64,000 nucleotides of DNA from Phenylobacterium sp. GTDB taxonomy: Bacteria; Pseudomonadota; Alphaproteobacteria; Caulobacterales; Caulobacteraceae. The notes beneath the pieces were generated by a model. That model saw only the letters and a program-made list of their open reading frames with translations, was not told the DNA's origin and searched no databases. Shown in pieces: positions 49,769 through 57,117 of the stretch (position 1 is the stretch's first letter; each line of letters starts with the position of its first letter). Both the position numbers and the translations under genes were made by a program. The stretch lies in the NCBI RefSeq assembly GCF_004799515.1, contig NZ_SSMX01000026.1, forward strand, positions 434,001-498,000, written 5' to 3'.

Positions 49769-52087
49769 GTGGCAGTCTTCCACTTCAGCGCGAAGGTCAT
49801 CAGCCGGGCAAAGGGCTCCAGCGCCGTAGCCGCTGCGGCGTATCGCTCGGCGTCCAGACTACATGATAAGCGGTTGGGCAGGTCCCACGACTTCACAAAC
49901 AAAGCCGGCGTTGTTCATTCGGAAATCCTCTCGCCGTCCGATGCGCCTGATCGGTGGCAGGACAGAGAGGTGCTGTGGAATGAGGTCGAGGCGCGAGAGG
50001 TTAGAAAGGACGCCCAGCTCGCGCGCGAGATCGAGTTCGCGATCCCCCGCGAACTGAATTACGAAGAAGGTATCGGCCTAGCTCGGGACTTCGTACGTCG
50101 CGAGTTCGTCGACCGCGGCATGGTCGCCGATCTCAACGTCCATTGGGATGTTGGCGCTGATGGAATGTCCAAGCCTCATGCGCACGTCATGCTTGGTTTG
50201 CGAGAGATTGGACCCGAAGGATTCGGCGCTAAGGCCCGCGATTGGAATCGCACCGAGCTATTGGAGCATTGGCGATCTGCCTGGTCAGAGCAGGTCAACG
50301 AGCGCCTTTCCGAACTCGGAATCGACGCTCGGGTCGATCACCGCACCCTGAAGGACCAGGGCATCGAGCTTGAGCCTCAGCACAAGATCGGAGCCGTATC
50401 AGCGCGGCGCGAGGACCGAGGTGAGGATGCGGAACGGCTCGCCGAGCATCGAGATATCTCCCGTCGAAATGGCGAACGGATCATCGCGGAGCCGCGCGTG
50501 GCGCTCCACGCCATCACCCAACAACAGGCGACGTTCACCGCACACGACCTTGCCCGATTTATTCACCGACATACCGATGGAAAGGACCAGTTCGATTGGG
50601 CGATGGCTGGCGTCAATGCTTCGCCGGAGCTGATCGCACTCGGCCGAGATGGGCGTGGCGAAGCGCGGTTCACAAGCCGCGAAATGCTCAGCATCGAGCA
50701 GTCAATGTCGCATAGTGCAGATCGCCTAGCGGACCGCGCGGCGCACTCACTCACCAGCTCGACTCTCGATAATGCCGTCGAGCAGAGCGACGATCGCGGC
50801 TTCCGGCTTTCCGAAGAGCAGCTGGACGCAGCGCGTCACGTTGTCGGCGCCGGGGATTTGGCGCTGGTCGTCGGCTACGCTGGGTCAGGCAAGAGTGCGA
50901 TGCTTGGCGCGGCACGCACCGCCTGGGAGGCGGACGGCTACCGTGTCAAAGGCGCCGCGCTTTCGGGCATCGCGGCGGAGAACCTCGAAACAGGTTCTGG
51001 CATCACATCTCGCACGCTTGCCAGTTATGAGCATGCCTGGGCTCGAGGACATGATCAGCTCGGAAGCGATGATGTCCTAGTAATTGATGAAGCGGGCTTG
51101 GTCGGGTCGCGTCAGATGGAGAGGGTCCTGGCTCACGCTGAAGGCGCCGGTGCCAAGGTTGTGTTGGTCGGAGACGCTGAACAACTCCAAGCGAAAGAGG
51201 CCGGCGCGGCCTTCAGGTCTCTCACAGAGAGACACGGCGCTGCGGAGATCACGCAGGTCCACCGCCAGACTGAGGACTGGCAACGAGAGGCGACCAGACA
51301 TCTGGCGACCGGCAGGACGGCCGATGCTGTCGAAGCCTATCAGGACCGAGGCGCGGTCAGCGCCTACTCGACTAGGGATGCTGCGATCCAAGGAACTGTC
51401 GATGCATGGGAGGCCTCCCGACGTGAGGATCCAGCAGCCTTACAGTTAATGCTCGCCTACACGCGCGCCGATGCGAAGGAGCTCAACAGGCTGGCGAGGG
51501 ACCGGCTGTCGGAGGCAGGTGAACTCGGTGAGCATCATGAAGTCGAGACGGAGCAGGGCGCCCGAAGCTTCTCTGCGGGCGACCGCCTGCTTTTCCTCCG
51601 CAACGAACGTTCGATGGGTGTGAAGAATGGCTCCATGGGGCGCGTTGAAGCCATTTCCGGCCGTCAGCTTTCGGTGCAACTCGACAACGGGACCCGCGTC
51701 TCGTTCGACACGAAGGACTACGCGGCAATCGACCACGGGTACGCCACGACCATCCACAAAGCTCAAGGCTCGACGGTCGATCACGCCCATGTCGTCGCGT
51801 CCCGAAACATGGACAGGCACGCCGCCTACGTCGCCCTTAGCCGGCATCGTGAGAGCTTGTCGCTCCACTACGGCGAGGACGAGCTGCCGGACGGCGGCGC
51901 CCTGCGCACATCGCTCGGGCGCGAACGCGCAAAGGATTCGACGCTGGACTATCCAGGCGCACCGCAAAATGCCCTGGGTCCAAGTGAGGCCCTTGGGCGA
52001 AACGTGGGCTTGGAAACGGCGTCACTGCAGCAGTCGGCTGAACGCGGTCACGTCGACAACGAACGCGAGCGAGAGCGGTCCCGGTAG
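49769..52087 (+). CDS. traA: Conjugative relaxase TraA (MobQ family) with helicase domain
   Basis: 772-residue bifunctional protein. The MobA/MobL relaxase domain comes first (VFHFSAKVISRAKGSSAVAAAAYRS with the likely catalytic tyrosine, LAREIEFAIPRELN, and the metal histidines in HWDVGADGMSKPHAHVML). An SF1 RecD/TraI-like helicase follows: Walker A VGYAGSGKSAML near residue 370, VLVIDEAGLVGSRQM, VLVGDAEQLQ, and ATTIHKAQGSTVDHAHV. It is shorter than the roughly 1100-residue Ti TraA, lacking the extra C-terminal region. The GTG start at 49769 is 21 bp from the oriT repeat. It would nick oriT and unwind the transferred strand. Confidence 0.92.
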   Translation: MAVFHFSAKVISRAKGSSAVAAAAYRSASRLHDKRLGRSHDFTNKAGVVHSEILSPSDAPDRWQDREVLWNEVEAREVRKDAQLAREIEFAIPRELNYEEGIGLARDFVRREFVDRGMVADLNVHWDVGADGMSKPHAHVMLGLREIGPEGFGAKARDWNRTELLEHWRSAWSEQVNERLSELGIDARVDHRTLKDQGIELEPQHKIGAVSARREDRGEDAERLAEHRDISRRNGERIIAEPRVALHAITQQQATFTAHDLARFIHRHTDGKDQFDWAMAGVNASPELIALGRDGRGEARFTSREMLSIEQSMSHSADRLADRAAHSLTSSTLDNAVEQSDDRGFRLSEEQLDAARHVVGAGDLALVVGYAGSGKSAMLGAARTAWEADGYRVKGAALSGIAAENLETGSGITSRTLASYEHAWARGHDQLGSDDVLVIDEAGLVGSRQMERVLAHAEGAGAKVVLVGDAEQLQAKEAGAAFRSLTERHGAAEITQVHRQTEDWQREATRHLATGRTADAVEAYQDRGAVSAYSTRDAAIQGTVDAWEASRREDPAALQLMLAYTRADAKELNRLARDRLSEAGELGEHHEVETEQGARSFSAGDRLLFLRNERSMGVKNGSMGRVEAISGRQLSVQLDNGTRVSFDTKDYAAIDHGYATTIHKAQGSTVDHAHVVASRNMDRHAAYVALSRHRESLSLHYGEDELPDGGALRTSLGRERAKDSTLDYPGAPQNALGPSEALGRNVGLETASLQQSAERGHVDNERERERSR

Positions 52088-52202
52088 ACTCTCCCAGCGC
52101 CGACCCGAGCGCTGCCGCCTAGGCGAAACTCCAAGGTGGAACGTTGACGCGAATTCTCGGTTTAGTTGTGTGTTCGCGAGTTTTGGCTGCGCAGGAGGGC
52201 CT

Positions 52203-52481
52203 GTGTCGATCAACTTGTCTGGTGGTGTGGAACAGGGCGGCCGACGGCAGCCCGAAAAGGCAGACGCGCTGACGCATCGGCAGCTCGAATGCCTGGCTTG
52301 GACCGGCGAGGGCAAGAGCGCCCGAGACATCGGCCAGATCCTGGGAATCTCTCGGCGCACAGTTGAGGAGCACCTTGAGAAGGCCTGTGCGGTTTTCGGG
52401 GTTCGAACCCGCATTCAGGCCGTGATGCGCGCCCGAGAACAGGGCTTACTTGATTTTCACTCAGTCGGACGGACCGCCTGA
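52203..52481 (+). CDS. LuxR-type HTH protein
   Basis: 92-residue protein consisting almost only of a LuxR/GerE DNA-binding domain: LTHRQLECLAWTGEGKSARDIGQILGISRRTVEEHLEKACAVFGVRTRIQAV. This resembles the solo C-terminal domain of quorum-sensing regulators without the ligand domain. The GTG start has AGGAGGG five bases upstream. Its end overlaps the convergent recombinase gene by 25 bp. It may regulate transfer genes. Confidence 0.8.
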   Translation: MSINLSGGVEQGGRRQPEKADALTHRQLECLAWTGEGKSARDIGQILGISRRTVEEHLEKACAVFGVRTRIQAVMRAREQGLLDFHSVGRTA

Positions 52482-53857
52482 TTTCTTGATCCCGCGCTGC
52501 GCCGCGCCTGCCAGGTGCGCATCTTGTTGAGCTGACCCGGCGCAGGGGTGTAGCCGGCGAGCGCATAGAGGTGCTCAAGGTCGCCGAACCGCCGGCGGCA
52601 GACCTCGATAGGCGGGATGTCTGGCTCGCGGACTATGGCTCGGATCGTGAGCTTACCTTCCCTTTCGAGAAGTCGTTGTAGTCTCGCAATGACCTCTTCA
52701 TCCGAGACGTGGGGCCAGCTACCGAGCCCACTGAACCTGACGCGGGCAGCGGACTGGCCTTGAACGGCCCTTTCGGGGGGCACGTAGCCAACAAGCTGAT
52801 AGGTCTCCAGCAACCCGCCGAACCGCAAATAGGCCTGGGAACTGTAGCGGCTCGATTTGTCGATGATCGCCTGCGAGAGCCTACCCTCGGATTGCAGCAC
52901 TCGCTGTAGGTCGTCGATCAGCGCCTGCCGCTCTATCGGCCTTCGTCTTCTCGAAAATTCCTTCTGAGCGGCTCGAAATGTGCGGCGACTGACAATCGGG
53001 GGGAAGCTGGTCGGTACTCGCAGCCAGTTCGCCTGGGGTTCCTTCGAGACCTTTCCGAGAACGCAGCGCTGTTTTCCGAGGACGTGCGTCCCCGCGTACT
53101 TTTCGTTCCTCAGAATTCCCCTCAGGGCCGCGTGGGTCCACGGTCTCCCGCATTCGGCAGTCAGTCCCTCAGTCGCCAAGTTCGCGGTGATTGCGTCAAA
53201 GGATCTTCGGGCCAGGAACAGCCGATATATCCGTCTAACCGCTTCAACCTCTTCAGATGGCCCCCAGATCAGGACAGTGCGCGCTCTTCCGCGCTGGGTC
53301 CATTGAGTCACCTGTCCCGCTTCCAGCGTCCCGAGCGCTTTTCCCGACCGCGTCACGCTCTGGCGCCGCAATCCGTAGCCGGGCTCGCCGCCCATCCAGT
53401 AGCCCAAGCCTCGAAGATGGGCCTGGGCGCGTCGAGTCTTCGCGGAGAGGTCACGACTGTATTCGGCGGCCATCGCTCGCTTGATGTGTTTGATCAGCGA
53501 CGCCGTCATGGTGTCGTTGTTTTCGAAAGGCTCGACGGTGTATTCCACCATCACACCTGCCTCACGACACAAGAACTCGTAGTGGGCGGCCTGGTCGGGA
53601 TTTTGAAAACGGCCCCACCGGCTGACGTCGTACACCAGGATGACGTCGAAACCGGGATCGCCTGAAACAACATCGGCGATCAATCGTTGGAGGCCCGCGC
53701 GCTTTTCAATGCCGAGACCGCTGACCCCCTCATCAGAATAGGTTTGCACGAGGCTGTATCCTCGTTCGAGGGCGTAGGCCGCGTTCGTTGCCATCTGAAC
53801 GTCGGGCGAGAAGTCCTGCCGCTCTGTAGACATCCGGACATACTGGGCGGCGCGCAT
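52457..53857 (-). CDS. Large serine recombinase
   Basis: 466-residue resolvase/invertase-family recombinase. The catalytic domain comes first, with the nucleophile serine in YVRMSTERQDFS, then YSDEGVSG and VYDVSRWGRFQNPDQAAHYE. The recombinase domain (ALRGILRNEKYAGTHVLGK) follows, with a C-terminal region holding two similar segments (ERQALIDDLQRVLQSEGRLSQ and DEEVIARLQRLLEREGKLTI), each followed by RFG-L and LVGY/LAGY text, which looks like an internal duplication. The coiled-coil/zinc ribbon typical of phage integrases is not clear. Its own attachment sites are not visible; it may be a relic of an earlier nested insertion. Confidence 0.85.
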   Translation of the reverse strand: MRAAQYVRMSTERQDFSPDVQMATNAAYALERGYSLVQTYSDEGVSGLGIEKRAGLQRLIADVVSGDPGFDVILVYDVSRWGRFQNPDQAAHYEFLCREAGVMVEYTVEPFENNDTMTASLIKHIKRAMAAEYSRDLSAKTRRAQAHLRGLGYWMGGEPGYGLRRQSVTRSGKALGTLEAGQVTQWTQRGRARTVLIWGPSEEVEAVRRIYRLFLARRSFDAITANLATEGLTAECGRPWTHAALRGILRNEKYAGTHVLGKQRCVLGKVSKEPQANWLRVPTSFPPIVSRRTFRAAQKEFSRRRRPIERQALIDDLQRVLQSEGRLSQAIIDKSSRYSSQAYLRFGGLLETYQLVGYVPPERAVQGQSAARVRFSGLGSWPHVSDEEVIARLQRLLEREGKLTIRAIVREPDIPPIEVCRRRFGDLEHLYALAGYTPAPGQLNKMRTWQARRSAGSRNQAVRPTE

Positions 53858-53972
53858 TTTTGAATCTCCTCGGACGAGCCGAGGATCCGACCATCCCGGA
53901 TTTGCTAAACTGGGTGCCCGGTCGGTCCTCGCTTGAAACCCGTAGCGACAGATGACACTTTATAACTGACGC

Positions 53973-54467
53973 ATGGCGGAGCGACTAATGGCGATTGCTG
54001 AACCGACCATCGAAGGCGCGGAATTCGCGAAGACGCTAGAGTTGCTGGGAGGGCAACGCACCCTTCATTGGAAATTTCGCACCCCCCTCGACACCCATGA
54101 CCTGCTGCACGCTGGACTTCCCGTGAACGCCTTCACTCACCTCGTCACCAGCGTCCCGATCCTGCGACATTCAACTGAAGCCCTCGAACTCGCGGTCGGG
54201 ATCAGTTCGCGTACCTATTTCCGCTGGAAAAAGCAGGCGGGGCAAAAGCCGCTCAGCCGCGAACAAAGCGGACGCGTTTGGAAGTTCGCGGAAATTCTTG
54301 GGCGGGCGACGAAGCTGTTCGGATCTCAAGAGTCGGCAGAGCAATGGCTTCAGGAGCCAGCGATCGGCCTCGATCAGCGCCGTCCAATTGATCTGCTCTC
54401 GACTCCGGCGGGGATCGACATGATCGAGACCCACCTCACGAGGATCGAGTACGGCGTCTACGCGTGA
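53973..54467 (+). CDS. Antitoxin of a RES-Xre toxin-antitoxin pair (Xre/MbcA/ParS type)
   Basis: 164-residue protein with the usual layout: an HTH-like part (GISSRTYFRWKKQAGQKPLSREQSGRVWKFAEIL) and the C-terminal antitoxin segment (AEQWLQEPAIGLDQRRPIDLLSTPAGIDMIETHLTRIEYGVYA) that plugs the toxin active site. It ends in GTGA, overlapping the toxin start. The pair sits near the right end of the element, typical of stabilisation modules. Confidence 0.9.
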   Translation: MAERLMAIAEPTIEGAEFAKTLELLGGQRTLHWKFRTPLDTHDLLHAGLPVNAFTHLVTSVPILRHSTEALELAVGISSRTYFRWKKQAGQKPLSREQSGRVWKFAEILGRATKLFGSQESAEQWLQEPAIGLDQRRPIDLLSTPAGIDMIETHLTRIEYGVYA

Positions 54468-54970
54468 CGCCCTTGCCGCCACCGCTGGGGCAAGGTGCCA
54501 TAGTCCTTTGGCGCCTGGACCAGGCTGTTTATGCGGACACGTGGGACAGCGGCGAAGGCAGTTTCCAAGTCGGCGGTCGCTGGAGTTCGGCCGGGGTCAG
54601 AGCCGTCTATGCGGCCCTCGATCCTGCCACCGCGATCCTGGAGGTTGCGGTCCACAAGGGCTTCCGCGTTCTCGACACCACACCTCACGTCCTAACCGCA
54701 GCGACAATCGTAGATGCGGGCGCGGTCCACATCGTCCACGCGACTGACGTGCCAAACCCAAACTGGCTGCGCCCGGGGATTCCGAGCGCCGGCCAACAAG
54801 CGTTCGGCGATGCGCTGCTGCAAGCCCATCCGTTCGTGCTCATCCCAAGCGTGGTTTCAACCCACAGCTGGAACGTGATCTTCACGCCGGCCGCCAATCA
54901 AGGTTCCTATACCGACATCGTCCAGGAGCCCTTCGCCCTCGATCCGCGGCTTCACCCGCCAAGCGCATGA
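54464..54970 (+). CDS. RES-domain toxin (NAD-degrading/ADP-ribosylating type)
   Basis: 168-residue toxin. The RES signature is present: LWRLDQAVYADTWDSGEGS with the conserved Arg, GGRWSSAGVRAVYAALDPATAILEV with Tyr and Glu, and a C-terminal SWNVIFTPAANQGSYTDIV. Family members such as MbcT deplete NAD+ and ParT modifies Prs. It is translated from GTG coupled with the antitoxin. Loss of the element would release the toxin and kill the cell. Confidence 0.9.
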   Translation: MTPLPPPLGQGAIVLWRLDQAVYADTWDSGEGSFQVGGRWSSAGVRAVYAALDPATAILEVAVHKGFRVLDTTPHVLTAATIVDAGAVHIVHATDVPNPNWLRPGIPSAGQQAFGDALLQAHPFVLIPSVVSTHSWNVIFTPAANQGSYTDIVQEPFALDPRLHPPSA

Positions 54971-55044
54971 TCGGAAGCGCGGTTCGTCGACGAGTGCCCT
55001 TCTCTCCGTCGGAACTTGCTGCAGCAGGCTGCGGAAGCCGCCAG

Positions 55045-55068
55045 GAGTTACACACTTTCTTACACAGT
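55045..55068 (+). other. Right integrase arm-type site
   Basis: Same composition as the left site (33033-33055): GAGTTACACA then TTCTTACACAGT, with two TTACACA copies (55048-55054 and 55060-55066). It lies 57 bp inside the right copy of the GACTTAAAA core. Confidence 0.65.
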
Positions 55069-55124
55069 GGGCTTGAGGTGGAATAAATAGTGTTTATAAT
55101 CAAGGAATTAATGGAGACTTGTGC

Positions 55125-55179
55125 GACTTAAAATCCGCTTCCTCACGGAGTGCCGGTTCGACCCCGGCCGCCTGCACCA
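55125..55179 (+). tRNA. 3' half of host tRNA-Leu(UAA) (attR side)
   Basis: Starts with the shared core GACTTAAAA and continues with the anticodon-stem strand TCCGC, the variable arm (TTCCTCACGGAG), the T-arm TGCCGGTTCGACCCCGGC and the acceptor strand CGCCTGC with encoded ACCA. It pairs perfectly with the 5' half at 32919 (GCGGA/TCCGC), apart from a G-T wobble in the acceptor stem. No promoter-side tRNA sequence precedes it; upstream bases belong to the element. Confidence 0.9.
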
Positions 55180-55407
55180 TCTCCCTCAATGAGTTTGGGC
55201 CCACCGCCGCCCGTAACGGGGCCGGACGCCCACTTGGTCGATCGCTGCGCGGCTAGCTCTGCGGCGCGGTGGGGGGGAGACCCAGCTCGTCTCGCGCCGT
55301 ATCGAGAGAACCGCGTTTTGCCTCGGTTGCGCGGTCCGAGAAACAAGCTAAGCTACAACCGGAGCGAGATTTCAGCCGAGCGGGCGGCTGATGGCACGGG
55401 GGTGACC

Positions 55408-56487
55408 ATGGGTTTCCACGCGGCGGGACTTCGGTCTCGGATAGCGCGACGCGTCGTGGCTTGCGGCGGGGTTTGCTTGGCTGCGTTGACGAGCGGTTGC
55501 GCCTCGACGCAGTTAAACGCCGATACGCGAAATCTCAATCAATCCACGGCGGGAATGGATATCGCGCAAGTATTAGACAATATTTCCGTATTTTTAGACC
55601 CAAGGCGGAGCGCGAATGCCATTCCATCCCAGATTATTGTCAGTGGAGGCCAGGCGTCTACACAGTATACCGTGACCCCGCAGATGCAGTATGGTTCTTC
55701 AAATACGGGACAATCCACCGTAACGACCACGTCGAGCAACCAGCCAACCGTTGCCACGACCTCAATGATCGCGAACGGCGCGTTGACGCCATCACAAGCG
55801 GTTTCTACGGCCGCAGCCACCACGGTCGGGATTGCGAACGAGGTGCAAAAGGTCTTTTCGAGAAATTTCAGCGTGCCGTTTGCTGATCAGTGGAGTCAGA
55901 ATTGGACTATACAAGTGATAACCGATGGCGACGATCTCCGTAAACTAACAAAACTGTACAACTATGCGTCGCGACTTAGATCTGGATATGAAGAATCCAA
56001 CGATATCCCAATGATAGACAGTCCGGTGAATATATCGTTTGGTGACTATGTGAAGCTATTTAAGATGGAGAATCCGCAAGCGAGCCTGGAAGATGTGATA
56101 GTCGCGTATAAGATAGACTCCGTTAAGAAGATTCCGGATCCGTACTATAAAGAAAAGAAGATGAAATGGACGACGCGGGCAGAGATGGATGTTGGCAATT
56201 TCCATGATTTATGCCTGAAGGTGACGACCAATAAATCTGATTTCGGCGACAACGCCATTTCGCTATCCCAGTACGGCCACCCGAATTTGTGGATGGATGC
56301 CCGAGGCTTGGCGGCCGGGTGCCTCCAGAAATTTGTCTTCCTGATCCATGATGCCGAGGGTGCGACAGCAGGGTCATCGTCGACCTCGACTTCCGCCTCA
56401 AAGCTCAACGACAACGTCCTGATATTTAAGTCCCCAATCCCAAACAGCACGACGTTCTCCACCATACCGAACGCGATCAAGAAATAG
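55408..56487 (+). CDS. Predicted lipoprotein, low-GC coding sequence
   Basis: 359-residue exported protein with a lipobox (CLAALTSGC) after a basic N-terminus (RSRIARRVVACGG). The mature part has Ser/Thr/Gln-rich stretches (TVTTTSSNQPTVATTS) and two beta-type segments, and the last 50 residues are again Ser-rich. No family recognised. Codon use is much AT-richer than in the flanks (for example GATATCGCGCAAGTATTAG), so it was probably acquired. It lies just outside the present right att site, perhaps left by an earlier, larger or tandem insertion. The ATG at 55408 begins the signal sequence. Confidence 0.6.
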   Translation: MGFHAAGLRSRIARRVVACGGVCLAALTSGCASTQLNADTRNLNQSTAGMDIAQVLDNISVFLDPRRSANAIPSQIIVSGGQASTQYTVTPQMQYGSSNTGQSTVTTTSSNQPTVATTSMIANGALTPSQAVSTAAATTVGIANEVQKVFSRNFSVPFADQWSQNWTIQVITDGDDLRKLTKLYNYASRLRSGYEESNDIPMIDSPVNISFGDYVKLFKMENPQASLEDVIVAYKIDSVKKIPDPYYKEKKMKWTTRAEMDVGNFHDLCLKVTTNKSDFGDNAISLSQYGHPNLWMDARGLAAGCLQKFVFLIHDAEGATAGSSSTSTSASKLNDNVLIFKSPIPNSTTFSTIPNAIKK

Positions 56488-56567
56488 GCGGCCGCCCGCA
56501 CCAGGGCGCGAGGCGGGCAACGGGCGGAGGAGCGACCCTCCGCCCGCGCCGCGTCAGCCGGCGATGG

Positions 56568-56744
56568 CTAGCACTGGCCGATGTTCGGGACGCAGGCGCC
56601 CGCGCAGCCGATAAAGGGCAGGCAGGCCCCGACGCAGCACTTCCCCGAACCGCAACAGTCCGACGGGCCGACGCCCGGCTGGTTCACGGCGGCGGAGGGC
56701 GCCAGGTTGCGGGCGACCGGCCTGGCTTGGCTTGGAAGCTTCAT
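56568..56744 (-). CDS. Cysteine-rich RiPP-like precursor peptide 1
   Basis: 58-residue peptide starting MKLPSQARPVARN, with a C-terminal core of eight cysteines (DCCGSGKCCVGACLPFIGC, then AGACVPNIGQC). The leader is shared with the peptide at 56868 (M-K/R-LP-x-x-A-x-PVAR). It is followed at 57118 on the same strand by a PatA/PatG-like protease. It resembles ribosomally made, proteolytically matured peptides; four disulfides or thioether links are possible. The frame is open upstream to 56822, but the ATG at 56744 gives the leader match. Confidence 0.6.
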   Translation of the reverse strand: MKLPSQARPVARNLAPSAAVNQPGVGPSDCCGSGKCCVGACLPFIGCAGACVPNIGQC

Positions 56745-56867
56745 CACTTCATCCTCTCGATGACTGGCGCGGGACGACCAGTCGGCTGGTGGAAATGTCT
56801 CCGAGGAGACGCTCGCCGACACCGCTCCCGCTGCGGCTGACAGCTCGGCGGGTGGCGGGAGGTGAGC

Positions 56868-57077
56868 TCAGAGGCAGTCCCGGCAGTCGCCCAGGCCGGC
56901 GATGCAGGCTCCACACGCGACGCCGTCGGAGCCCGCACAGACCGCCACGCACCCGGCGACGGCGCCGGCGCAAGCGACCTTCTTCCAGACGTCGCAGCCC
57001 GACGCGAGCAAGGCGGCGGAGAGTTTGTGGGCGCTGGCGCGCCGGGCGACGGGCGGGGCGTAGTTCGGAAGTCTCAT
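56868..57077 (-). CDS. Cysteine-rich RiPP-like precursor peptide 2
   Basis: 69-residue peptide starting MRLPNYAPPVARRASAHKL, with eight cysteines in the last 42 residues (GCDVWKKVACAGAVAGC, then VCAGSDGVACGAC and DCRDCL) in a Gly/Ala-rich setting. The leader motif equals that of peptide 1. It lies 41 bp after the protease stop and reads in the same direction, so the order of transcription is protease, peptide 2, peptide 1. Purine-rich AGGAGA precedes the ATG. Confidence 0.6.
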   Translation of the reverse strand: MRLPNYAPPVARRASAHKLSAALLASGCDVWKKVACAGAVAGCVAVCAGSDGVACGACIAGLGDCRDCL

Positions 57078-57117
57078 GAGCGTTCTCCTTTTGAAGAGGG
57101 AGGTTGTAACCCGAGGG

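Larger units (their letters stand above)
32949..55133. mobile_element. 22-kb integrative mobilizable element in tRNA-Leu(UAA)
   Basis: Bounded by the direct repeat GACTTAAAA (32949-32957 and 55125-55133) at the anticodon loop of the split tRNA. Just inside each end lie integrase arm-like sites with two TTACACA copies (33033-33055 and 55045-55068). The left end carries a tyrosine integrase, and the interior carries oriT, MobQ relaxase, coupling protein and TraC/TraD but no mating-pair-formation genes. It is therefore mobilizable rather than self-transmissible. Cargo is described gene by gene. Composition is less GC-rich than the flanks. Confidence 0.9.
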
